Assembly (NCBI GenBank): GCA_001940645.1 | Contig: MDVS01000012.1 | Coordinates: forward strand, 1 to 64,000 | Reading direction: 5' to 3' | DNA: 64,000 bases | Source: Candidatus Heimdallarchaeota archaeon LC_3 | GTDB taxonomy: Archaea; Asgardarchaeota; Heimdallarchaeia; Hodarchaeales; LC-3 | Part shown: in pieces, positions 37,341-49,400 of the stretch | How the letters are laid out: the number at the start of each line of letters is the position of its first letter | Numbering within the stretch: position 1 is the first letter of the stretch | Translations under genes and position numbers: made by a program | The notes under the pieces: generated by a model | Told to the model about the DNA's origin: nothing | The model's input: the letters and a program-made list of their open reading frames with translations, nothing else | Databases searched by the model: none

Positions 37341-37732
37341 TCAAGAATTTTCCATTTAAAGGAAAAATAATGGAGAGCATAACTTGGAAATAGGTTTTAT
37401 CGTATCAAATTTTCCCATAAAATAGAAAAAATATTGACAGACTGATAAATTTTTTCTGCACTTTTTGAAGCTTATTTATTTGTCTAAAAATCACTGATAA
37501 AGGAAATTATGTCGGATACTATCATTTTTCTTAAGGTACTCAAAGAGAACAGTTAAAAATCATGAGAAGTGATTACAATACTTGTATTATTAACTAAATT
37601 TACTAATGATGAAAAAATCTTAAGGATAATCTTGATTTAGTCAATTTTAACTTTAAGACTTACAAAATATGTAAAATATTTTTACAACGTCTGTACAAGG
37701 AAATAATTATAAACATTCAATTAAAAAACTAT
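37341..37732. other. Intergenic, no gene seen
   Basis: About 390 AT-rich bases between the kinase terminator and the GTPase fragment. I find no intact frame, repeat or RNA gene. Confidence 0.4.
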
Positions 37733-37885
37733 TTGCTGGGATTATCAATAGCTAGAATTGCTAAGATTGTTCTCCTCGGAGATGGAGCAGTAGGAAAAAC
37801 AGCTCTAAGAAATAATTTCATGGGAGAAGGGTTTTCAAGCAACTATCTCATGACCATATTTAATAAGATAATTTATGATAAATAG
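37733..37885 (+). pseudogene. Truncated Ras/Rab-type small GTPase (N-terminal fragment)
   Basis: The frame encodes IAKIVLLGDGAVGKTALRNNFMGEGFSS... up to switch I (NYLMTI) and then stops at 37885. LLGDGAVGKTAL is a perfect Ras/Rab/Rho P-loop. The G3-G5 motifs are missing and are not found downstream in any frame before the LRR gene at 37927. This is therefore the 5' remnant of a gene about 500-600 bases long. The start is uncertain (TTG at 37733 is likely). It differs clearly from the Rag-like GTPases elsewhere in this window. Confidence 0.75.
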
Positions 37886-37926
37886 GGATTCAGATTAATT
37901 TTCCTACTCTTCATACATCATACTAA

Positions 37927-39714
37927 TTAACGGTCAGACTGAATTTCTTCTTCTTTATCATATTTTAAGGATATATGGACATCTTTATATTTATTAACTA
38001 AGACGTTTACATCATCAATATTGAGAATATAGTTATCTCTCAATACAATTTTTCTTACTTTTGGAAATTCACTTAAGACTTTTGGAACTTTTATCAAGTT
38101 GTTGTCTGAAAAATCTAATAACGTCAGATTTGGGAGTTTTAGTATCAATTCTTTTATTGAAGTAATGTATCCTTCAAAATCTTCTTGATATTCGAATCCC
38201 GATATTTTCAGTCCTATAACTTGATCTTTTTCAATGAAATATCCGACTTCTTGGACCGCATCTGATATGATCTGTGTGAATTCTAAAATAGTGTAATCGC
38301 TTACCAGCCTGATTTCTTCTAATATTTCTATTTCTGTCTCTGAAGCATAAGAATCCGCTAAAATCTCCTTGATATTAGTTGTCTTTATCCATACAGGAAC
38401 ACATGAGGGTTTATTTTCTCTTAGATCTAGTAATTTAAGATTTGGGAAATTTATTAACCATTTAGGTAGTTTCTTTATATAGCAATTCTTAACGATTAAC
38501 TTTTTTAACCCTTTAAGCTCCTTTATACCATCGGGAAGTGTTTTAATGTAGTTATCCGATATATCTAATATTTCAAGACTCTCGCAATTTTTTAAGTAGA
38601 TAATGTCTTTCGATAGATCATAACGTTCATCCCATTCGTTAAGGTGGATTTCTCTAAGCAGACCATTTCTAAAAATGATCAATCCGTTATTAATTATTAT
38701 TTCGTTTTGATATTGTTCGACTAAGAGATCTAAAATATCAAAATTAACGCTAAAAATGTCCAAATAAATATTTATAAATTCCAAATATGCTTCATTTTCA
38801 ATAAATATTACATTAGAGGGTAATTGAATTGTATTCGAATATTTCCATTTTTTGGGACATAACCTATTTTTGTACCCCGTTAAGGAAACAAATTCAAGTG
38901 TGGGATGGTCTAAAATCCAAGTAGGAAGAATGTCAAGTGAGCTACCATTTAAATCCAAAATTTTTAATTTGGTCAGATTCATTAATGATTGGGGAATTTC
39001 AATGAAGTCTGTATTAGCTATTTTTATAAATTGTAGATAAGAAAATGAACTTAATTTTTGAATAAAATCATCTTGGGTATATTCACTGGTCTCTATAAAT
39101 CCAATCACTCTATTATCCTGTATTTTAAAACCATTTGTTTTGGATTCTACATCCTCACTAATATAATCTTCTTCATACGGATCATAAAAGTCCCATCCAG
39201 CAAAATAAGAGATAAGTGAATTTATATCATTTTCAATGACGATATGAGTATCGTTTGGGATTTCCACTCTGAGTCCATTCTCAGTCCTTAGATTCACTAC
39301 CCATTTTGGCAGTATTTTGTAGTAATTTTCAGTAACACTTAATAATTTCAGTCCTTGAAGATTGTTAATAGATTTTAATAAATTATTTTTTGTCTCTGGA
39401 AGAAGCAATTGTGATAAAAGTATATTTTCTAATGTAATTTCAACAATTTTTCCATTATTAATAACAATATTATAAGATCTTTCAGTTTCGAATCCGTCAT
39501 CAAATTGATCTATATCGTAAAAACATAATAATAGTTGCTCAAAAATCTTTTCTTCATCAGGAAGTAACCCTTCGATTGAGAGTATTTGTGTATGATTAGC
39601 AAATTCTTCAGCACAAGATGTATGATAATTTTCGGTCATATCAGTATTAGATAACTCAGCCTTACAGTAAATGCAATACAATTTATGGTCAGTTGCACGA
39701 ATGTTATTATTCAT
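37927..39714 (-). CDS. Leucine-rich-repeat protein with N-terminal Cys/His motif
   Basis: A 595-residue protein. The first ~40 residues have LYCIYCKAEL followed by YHTSCAEEF, a possible zinc-binding C-C-H-C knuckle. The rest is built from two or three blocks of leucine-rich repeats (LKILDLNGSSLDILPTWI, LEILDISDNYIKTLPDGI, LKLLDLRENKPSCVPVWI, LTLLDFSDNNLIKVPKVL). Alternating blocks contain GKIVEITLENI- or GLLREIHLNEW-like strands, so the repeats look duplicated. There is no signal peptide, so it is probably cytosolic, a protein-binding scaffold. It lies convergent to the truncated GTPase. Confidence 0.8.
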   Translation of the reverse strand: MNNNIRATDHKLYCIYCKAELSNTDMTENYHTSCAEEFANHTQILSIEGLLPDEEKIFEQLLLCFYDIDQFDDGFETERSYNIVINNGKIVEITLENILLSQLLLPETKNNLLKSINNLQGLKLLSVTENYYKILPKWVVNLRTENGLRVEIPNDTHIVIENDINSLISYFAGWDFYDPYEEDYISEDVESKTNGFKIQDNRVIGFIETSEYTQDDFIQKLSSFSYLQFIKIANTDFIEIPQSLMNLTKLKILDLNGSSLDILPTWILDHPTLEFVSLTGYKNRLCPKKWKYSNTIQLPSNVIFIENEAYLEFINIYLDIFSVNFDILDLLVEQYQNEIIINNGLIIFRNGLLREIHLNEWDERYDLSKDIIYLKNCESLEILDISDNYIKTLPDGIKELKGLKKLIVKNCYIKKLPKWLINFPNLKLLDLRENKPSCVPVWIKTTNIKEILADSYASETEIEILEEIRLVSDYTILEFTQIISDAVQEVGYFIEKDQVIGLKISGFEYQEDFEGYITSIKELILKLPNLTLLDFSDNNLIKVPKVLSEFPKVRKIVLRDNYILNIDDVNVLVNKYKDVHISLKYDKEEEIQSDR

Positions 39715-40005
39715 AATTTGTATATTTATTCAATTTAGGGATTTTAATTTCTTTGCTATTTTATCTTTTTTTTTAAATGGATCTATAAAGTAATTACATT
39801 TCTTGTTTATAAAGACATAGAAAATCTATTATGACTTCTAATGAGACAGTCGTCTAAATCTAACTCAATTTCAGCTGGTTAAAAAGATCATGATTTTACA
39901 TTTACTTCATTCCTTCTTCTAAAAACATAATAGTATCCTGAATGTCTTGAGATTCCATGGAGTAGCTTTTGACTTTATCGGGAATAAGATTGATGTATCA
40001 ATTTT
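39715..40005. other. Intergenic, no intact gene
   Basis: About 290 bases. On the minus strand a 30-codon charged piece (ending DTIMFLEEGMK) occurs without a clear start and may be a relic of another gene. Otherwise nothing is visible. Confidence 0.35.
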
Positions 40006-40398
40006 CTAAAGAGGTATCAAACAGTTAGGACAAATTAAATATTTACCGTCTAATTTCTTCTCGCAATTATGACAGTAATCAGATCTTGTATCTATTATCC
40101 CTTCAGCATCTTTATTTACTTTTGAAGTAGTCCAGAAAATAAATATTCCAAATAAACCCATGAATAAAAAAAAGAAAAAAGAAAAAAGAAATATTGAACT
40201 TAGACCTGATCCAGTCATTTCCATATCAAATACCAATGTTGATTCAGAAGGGGAAACATTTTGACTTCTCCACAACGAAAAAAAAGCTAAAACCAGCATA
40301 ATACAGGATGCACCTAAGAAAGAAAGTGAGTTCAGATTAACTCTAGATCCGAGTCTATAACCAACGATTTTGGAAATGAGTATTATTATAGGATTCAT
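40006..40398 (-). CDS. Small membrane protein with C-terminal zinc ribbon
   Basis: A 130-residue protein with two hydrophobic helices (~26-44 and ~70-92) and a C-terminal zinc ribbon: YCHNCEKKL and LICPNCLIPL. The two CxxC pairs should bind one zinc. It starts 48 bases downstream of the giant surface-protein gene on the same strand, so the two may share a transcript. I do not recognise the family. Zinc-ribbon membrane proteins of this size are common and mostly uncharacterised in archaea. Confidence 0.7.
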   Translation of the reverse strand: MNPIIILISKIVGYRLGSRVNLNSLSFLGASCIMLVLAFFSLWRSQNVSPSESTLVFDMEMTGSGLSSIFLFSFFFFLFMGLFGIFIFWTTSKVNKDAEGIIDTRSDYCHNCEKKLDGKYLICPNCLIPL

Positions 40399-40446
40399 TA
40401 TTCTTCATCTGTTAAATTAGAGAGTATTTATTATCTTTGATTTTAT

Positions 40447-43400
40447 TTATGATGTGTAAAGATGGCGTGGAGTACTGTAAAACATCTGGGATAGATAAGG
40501 TATGATAGGTGCAAAATTATAAGCCATCATTCCTAATTGGAGTGACATTCCCAATCCCAAGGCGTATTTTGAGTAAATTGAAATCTTATCAATATCCGAC
40601 ACTATTTCCATTATTCTGAATTTTTCTAATCGATTTGCAATTCCACCGAAGTTTCCAATCATGTTTATATCAATCCATTGCCCACCTAAGTTTTTAGTAG
40701 ATGTAAATAATGTAGAATCTTTAAGATTACCAGAAGCTTTTAATCTATTCGAATAGACGACTGTTCCGCGTAATTGTTCAATATTTTGGATATATAATTT
40801 ATCTCCGGACAGATATTTAGCATTTTCAAGAACTATTTCAACTCCGTTTTCATTTCTTAATACCTTATTATTTACTAATCGGATACCAGACACTTTTTCT
40901 AATGAAGTAATAATATCTGGTGATACATAATATCTGGTGATACTTACACCTGATCCTGCTCTATTAAAACCTGATCTTAAACCTGACAGAGCTTCATCGG
41001 AACCAGAAATTGGTCTTAGATTACTGGTCGACACTATATGCTTATATGCAAATATTTGATCAAACTCATCAATATATTTAATATCATTCAATCTATTAAA
41101 TGCACCAACTCCTTTTTCAGCATCGACTAACCTCGATCCTAAACCATTTATTTTTTTTGTATACTTAAATTTTCCAATTCCTTGTGTCAATTCACTAGCT
41201 AATAAAGTTCTTCTAAGAATCGGAAGCGCTCCAAACCCACCAAAGGTAAAATCTATAACTGCATCAAAAAGAGTATAATCCCAACCCATTAATTGAGATA
41301 AAGCTAAAGAGCCTATGACTGTGAGAGAACCAGCAATAATAAAGGTAATAATAGCTGTCAAAACACCTGAGGAAATCCAACCTACTCCTACTGCTCCTCC
41401 AACAAGAAAAGTGGCTAATCCGCCAGATAAAGCTTCTATGACTGCAAATATAATAATTATTACGATAATTACAAGTAATATTAAGAATAAATTCCATAGA
41501 TCTATAGGTTCTGATCCAACAACTGGTAAATCGTAGTTATCAAAATAATTTACTAGCCTTTCAGGTCTTGAACTAAGATTTGTCGAGAATACGAGAGTCT
41601 TGTCCATAACAAGGTTATAAAATCGACTTCTATTAACATCAATATCTGTGGTATCCAGTTGATCATTTTGAATAAATACTGAAGGAGTGGACAACCCTAT
41701 GTTAACTGAAAGCCCACCACCCGAACTACCGTTATTAGTAAAATCTCCAAAATCATCAGTACTCCAACTAGTATTAGATGGATAAATTCCACGATCAGTT
41801 AACCAGTCAGTACTAATTGGTCTATCAGAACCAGAAACGGAACACAAATACCATTTAGTGTCATATTCATTACAATAATCGGATGTCCCATGGATAGTCA
41901 TCTTCATTGAACTATTCCTTGGGATACTTTCTAAGTCCCTGATAGCCCAGAATTCCGTATCATTATATTTATCTTCATCATCAGGATTATAGAAAGAATT
42001 GTATAATTTGGTGCGCTCATTTAATACGCCTCTAAATTCATAAGAAACAGGGATATCTCCGAACAGTCTAGAATCAGGTGTGTCTGCACCATAAACTCCT
42101 AATGGAGAATTTTCATCTACTTTAATGTAACCATTTCTCAAAACTAGCAGGTAAGAATCTCTAAATATTGTGGAATCAGTTACATAATCTAAATATTCAG
42201 TAGTCTTTTGATTACCAATATTAAAAGTCTGCCAGATGTTTTGTGTAACGCTCGAACCACTTCCTGTCACTTCATTGTCTTCTAGACTTCCAATTGAGAT
42301 ATGAGTAGTTGGAACTTCCCCATTAGGTTGAGAGACAATCCATGATTCACTTCCCAAATTTGTCTGATATATCCAAGAATCATCTCCATTAGTCATATTT
42401 ACTGTAAAGAAATCACCTCTGGAACCCCTTATTGCAATGTTTTCTAAAGTTAAATACTGGATAGGATATGCCCAAGAGCCTAATTGATCAGCTCGAGCAT
42501 CCCAGTTAGTCTGTAAATTCGTCTGATTGTAAGAAAGTCCTCCATTTTCGAAATAATCATCATTTGCATAATTATTAAACCTATCAAACATATCTGGGAA
42601 ATTATAATCAACAACTTTATCTTTCTCTCCATTGTCTTGAACACCATCTCCATCTTTATCATCAAACCCAATTAAAGAAGGAGATTCATCTTGGTCCATT
42701 TCAGATATCGGAATAATTATGTTTCTTCCAATATCTACTCCATTTATTAATGTATCAAGATCCATAGTAAACCATTGAGGGGAATAGAAATGAGGATTTA
42801 GACAAGACATACCTGATTGATAGCTGGAATTATCGTCATATCTTGGATAAAATTCTTGATCACACTTAGGTAATTGGGTATTAAAGACCGATTGAGAAGG
42901 ATCACCGTAATTGCCTAACGTATTGAAAGTCCTTTGTGAAAAATAAAGGGGATGAGTATATTGTCTGTTTTCAGAAATTGAGGAAAATGGGTCTCGAAGG
43001 CTGGAGAAATCTCCACCATCATTGACCCAAAGAACATTATTACCCTGTGTAGTCCCATCATCACTTGTATCCCAGAAAGTCCTTCCAAACTCACCTGAGC
43101 TACCCCATGCATATAATGGATAATGATCACGGTCGGTCAAATGAGAATAATCAGCATTAATGTGTCCAATCTCATCATCCCAGCCTTCTAAAATTCGCGA
43201 TGATTCAATTCCCTTTGTCCCGTTTTGTTGAATTCTGACCATAAATCGCGCTTTATCATCATTGTTAGTATATTGCGTCCCAGGATTAACAGAACCCGTA
43301 AAAGATGATAAGAAATGGTTAAATTCAGGATTATTAGAATTGTCTTTTGTTACCCCAACTATTTCGAGCTGCATTGCTGTTTGGAACGCTGTCTGCATGA

Positions 43401-46400
43401 TATTATATGAAATATTATATCTTGCAGATAGTTCTGAAATCGAAGATGAAACTAATCCTGATGACTCAACTCTATTATTATAATAGTCTTCGTTGTGCCC
43501 AGAAATATTAGTCCTGTTCCAGTTAAATAAGGGAAGGGTGGCGACCAATCCTTTACCGTTACCTGCTTGTATTGCTGATGTTCCTAACATTAACCTTTCC
43601 GCATGATATTCTTGAACATAATAGGTATAGATGTATGAACTGGGTAAAATTTTCTTGTTCCAGTCATCAACAAGTCCATCATATATATAAACATCCTCGA
43701 AATCACTAGTAGTCTTAGATCCATTCCAGAAATTAAAATCTGGATCGATTCCGTAATTTCCTGCTCCATAATGTTCCAAGTTTATATATGGACGATCATC
43801 GACAAAATCGACTCTTCCGGAACTATCCTCAGAGAGAATTATATAATATAGATCCTGTTCTGCAGGTGTTGTATATCTATCGGGAAAATCCATATAAGAA
43901 GCACGAACACCATCAGTTGACAATATGGCTGTAGTCCCCCTAACCCCATAGACTCTATCTGCAGATTTTACTTCCAGAAGATCATATTCTTGCTTATTGA
44001 TAACGGTATGTCTATCAAAGACACCATTTGTACCTATTATAGGTGATTGATCGTATTTAATAACTGGAGATGTTATATCAGCAAAAACGGGGCTCTTGCT
44101 AAGTAATGAATTATCACTATCACCTTTGAAAGAAGTTGTCCGAATATGATGTTCAACAAGAGATCCGGCAACATACGAATCTTCTAGTATATCTCCCCCC
44201 AAACACCCAGCATTAGCTCCGACATCCTCAGTCCAATCATTAACAATTTCCATATATACACAATTAGAGTAATGTTTAGGAGAACGGTAAACAATGAAAT
44301 CACCAATAACAACGTCATTCAAAGTCGATATTCTAATATTGTTTTTATTTTCATCTTCGAATAGATAGTCAACTTCATCCCAATTCCAAAGATCGAACTC
44401 ACTAAAATAATGGGTAAACGCTTTTGACCAATCATGATCAGAATCTTCTAAATCATTGTAGTATAGATGTAATCTTCCACTTACTTGCTTTTCTGGATTT
44501 ACAATTTTATAATTTGTAATAAAATTTTCTACTACAACAGCTATTCTTACCGGACCATTATTAGAAAAATCAGGATTTGGGATAAAAGAACTTTTCACAT
44601 AATATGGATTATTTTTTATCATGTGATGACTAGAACCATCATCCAATATACGTAATTCAAGATAATTAGCAGTCCTTGGAAGAATTTGTAACTTCATTTG
44701 GCCTATGCCTATTTCAAATGACGAAGTTGGTGCTTTTAGTAGAGTGAATTCAACCGTAAACCCACTTCTAAGATCATTAATATCTTCAGTATCGAGACTA
44801 TTAATAATTAAATCAGGACTGTATGAACCCTGAGTACTGATATATGAATTGTTTAAGTATTCTTCTTGATTATCCAAAACCTTTGTAACAAATGATAAAA
44901 TAGGATTGTTATTGTTGTAAGACTTATCCTGAATTACAATATCTGAATCAAAATTATTAAGATCAAGATTACTGAATTGTAGATAAATTAATTTGTTTGG
45001 ATCATATCCCTGCCCATTTTGGAAAAATGCCCCTTGTTCAGAAATGGGTAAACTCACTTGATTAAAAGTCTGACCAAATCCATTCGCTAATAAGGGATTA
45101 TTTGGATTTTCAGTTCCCCAATCATAAATCGAAGAATCATTTAAATTTGAGGTCGTACTATAATCATCTAATGTGCTGTCGTAATAAAAACCACCATCAT
45201 AGAACGAATTGGATCCGTTCTCATTTTTCCCAATTAAATCGAAAATATATTGATGTCCAATATTATTTTCTCCACTATTCAACCAAGGGATAGTTGGTAA
45301 TAGGGTATTTCCATCAGCGGTATATTTAAAGGGAATAGAGCCTGTTACCTGAACAAATTTGCCGCCTCCGTGAAGCCAATTTTCCATAACTGAACCATCA
45401 TGCTCTATTTCTCCTAACCAAATTTCGTCTATCTCACTACTAAGAATTTCAACTGGAAGAGCATCATTTAGAGCTAATACCGCCCCAATTGGTCTCCAAA
45501 TAGATTTTGGAATACGTTGAGTGGTTCCAATCTTAGGCATACTCGATAAGTCATAATACATGTATCTTCTAAGGGATGATGAACCACCAAATAGAGCAGG
45601 AGTCCCAAATGATAAATAGGAGCTAGCCTGTAGTGCTAAGATATCTAAATCACCCAATCCGGTCATCCTAAAGTATGAAGATTTAAGTTGATATTCTGAA
45701 TACTCATTTAGGGAACTTGTTTCTAAGAAATATCCAACATAGAATTTGTTGCTTGCTTCCACTGCTGATGAATCAATATTATATTTTACATGAGAAAATG
45801 TATTAGATCCTGAATTTAGTGGAATCCAATCGTCACTACTAGACGGTCGCAAATTAATCATTATTTCAGTATATTGAGTATCCAAGGAAAAATCTGTAGG
45901 TAATGAAGAAATTGATATTTTAATATCATAATTACTACCAGCATCATACCCTGAGGGATACAACCATGAACCAAGTTCTGTAACATTCACTAATGGTAAT
46001 TGAGAAGCATAAAGTAGACTAATTTTATCATTACCCCCATTTCCTACTGCTCCGCTTAACGAGAGTAGGAATACTTCATTATCATATTTAAAGATTAATC
46101 CACCACGATAATAGCTAGATAAATTAACACAATAAATTTCACCATAATATTCATTACAATCGTAATTTGTCAATTGGACGGATGTATTGATTTCAAATTC
46201 ACCTGTCCTAGGGAATGGTTGATACATATAATCAAATGAATCCGAGTCGCTTTCAACAAGATTCAGGGTATCATCGTATAATTGATCCTCAATGTAAACA
46301 CCCGATCCTTGAGATATGATCCAACTTTCGTTAATGGTGTTAATATCAGTAAAATCAAACTCAGAAGAATTAGGTACAGAATCAACGTCTGCTGTAGCTA

Positions 46401-49400
46401 ATGAAGGATCATAAAAGACAAATGGTAATCGCATTTGACTAGGATGTGGAACACTTGTTCTATATCTGAAAGAATCATCTAAACTGTTGATATTATAGAT
46501 GTTAAGACTAAATAATCCTTCTGACGCTCCAACGAGTGAAGTCTGTGTCGGACCCACTACTAATTCTATTAAGATTTTGTTAATTCCAGGATGAACATGG
46601 ATGTTTTCAAAAATATCAAATGTTACTACCTGTCTCATTTCGTATTTCAAGCCATTAACCCATAAGGTAACATCCGACTCATAATAGGAAGAATTCGATA
46701 ACCCCAAATCAATCTCAAATTCTCCAAATTTATCTAATTCTCCCGAATAATCAATATAAAGATCAGTGTAGAAGAACTGAGTAAATGGATTATAAGTCTC
46801 TGAATGTAAATTAATATCGTTCCATGGTTGTACAGTGGTGTTAAAAATACCTGTAATAGATATCTCATACCAACCCATTTCAGCCATTATTCTTTGTAAA
46901 TAGTTACTATTATTGGTCAATTGGACTGGATCGAATGATTGAAATTTATACCAATCAGGATCGGAATCTGTATATCCTGTTGCAGTAATGTTAACATCGG
47001 TAATTGATAAAGTTGATCCCGAGGTAATCGGTGCTAAGACTTTCCAAGATAGAGAATCGACCTTAACTCCTGGTTTGAATATTTCTGTGTATGTCTGCCA
47101 ATCAGTGAATGAAGAAATGGGTATTGTAAAAGTATTGCTGTTGTAATTTAGCTCTAACTTAGCAGATGTATCATTAAATGGAGCGTTATTTTTAGCTGAA
47201 AACTCAATTAAGAAATCTCCTGCATAACCACCAGTAAAACTAATTAGATTTTGTGAGACATATCCTGAGGAGGGAATAGTTATATATCCATTTTCATTAA
47301 TGACTGTCCCTGAATCATTCCAGAAATCATTGGGATCGTCGTCAATGAATGTTTTAAAACTTGGATCGCTAACAAGATTGTATTGATGAATTAATGCTCT
47401 TCCATTCGTAGTATCACCCATGATACTCATTTGTGGAGAAGCAACGAATCCTGTTATATTTCCGCTACTTGTTGTGGTATCACCTAAATCATAAATGGTA
47501 CCAGAAACATTAGAAAAGGCAGAATTATTAGTTCTATTAACAAATCTGGGTAAAGATATATCTAATTGACCATCAGCAGAAGTAGGAGTAAATTCAAATA
47601 TTATTTTAGAAACTGTACTATTTCCGCCTGCGTCAATTTCTAAAATATCCTGTAATCGTATTGAATTGTAAGAATCTTGCCCAATGATTATTTCTTTATC
47701 AATACCGTTAACATCGCGTATTTTCATTCTAGTACCCGATGTATTAATCATCCCTGTAATTTCACTACTAAATTCAAGGTACGTCTGAGCATCGATCATT
47801 ATGTCATTGAAATTAATTTCATAGGAAGATACTGATGAGGATTCATAACTTGGATGATAAAAGGATATCGAATTGAGATCAGCACGGAAAAGATTATTTC
47901 CATTGATTATTTCACCGTCATAAAGAATTCTATTTGTGGAGGGAGTAGTGGTCATTTCTCCTAATGTTATTGATCCTTGCATTGCTACACCAGTCTTATC
48001 ATCAATAACAAGTCGGATTGAATCAATAACTGTTGAATATGGTAGTCGTATTAATCCTGATGAATTATATTCAAGATCTGTCTCTGTAAGTATATATTTT
48101 GATTCCAAGTAACTGTATGTACGGGTAATCACTGAATTTCCATCATTAAATCCAGTTACTGTTATAGTAGTCCCTTCAGGATTGAATCCTCGCATATCAA
48201 CTGGAATCAACAAATCCCCGATCTCTAAGAAATCAGATGACTCAACTGGTAAATCAATTTGGTATCGGGGATTACCACCAGTATTAATTGCTTGAGAGGT
48301 ATATTCTATTCTAGGATCTGCAAGCCAAACTGTCCCTTCGTTATGATCTGCCTGTAAGGTATAGACTACATAAACTTCCTTAATAATCTCATCAGGTCGG
48401 GAAATAAAGTAAAGATTTTGATAATCACCCCATAGACCAAATGGAATAGAATAATCTGGGATCATATCTAAAGGTATTGTGGATGTTGCTCGTTCTTCTG
48501 TTCCATCCGAATATACAACATAAACATCTAAATTGGGTGAAATATCATTTCCATCTGTAGCATGTCCATCGACCTCGAATGTGAAATTTCCATTAGCAAA
48601 TTTATCATAAACGCTAATGGAGTCTAATACAATTTCAACGACCTCGGATGAATCAATAACATTTGCGGTAATTGCTGGTATGACCATAACATCATTTCTG
48701 GTCTCAGTAGCATAATATTCATACTCGAACCCATCATAAGCTTTTGTATCATCCACTTTATATGATGAAAGTTGAACATTATCAAAGGCTATAATATCAG
48801 GACCGACCTCACACCAATCAGGGAATTCAGGATCATGTCCTGATACACAAGATGATACCAACTCAATTGTAACGATCCCTGATACCACATCATTGAAATT
48901 CCAGACATCAATACTCATAGAACCAGTGGTACCACTAGAAGATGTTGGCAAAAATGTGATATGGTCACTACCATTATAAAAAATATTCACATATGTATCA
49001 GAGGTAATTGTATTGCGATCATTGATATAATGATAGTCAAAATCAAGTTTTACTTTACTGGTAGGATTACTAGGATTAGAATCAATTACACTATTTGCTG
49101 GTAAAGAAATGCTTTGATAAAGATTGTTTTCTCTAAAAAAATCTCCAATGACTACTTCATACTCACCTGAAGTATTATCGATACAGGATGTAGAGGGATT
49201 AATACCATCAGAACAATTAAGATCACTCGCATAATTAGATGACCAATCCGTAGGTAAGGTGTCGGGTGTTGGTATATTATTATTTGGCCAAGAGCTGAAT
49301 GACGAATTCAAGAGATAAGCTGTCCCAGGAACCATCCAGCTAAAAGTCTTGCTCGAGGAATAACTTATTCCAGACCAGTAAGGTAATTTTTCATTGTCTG

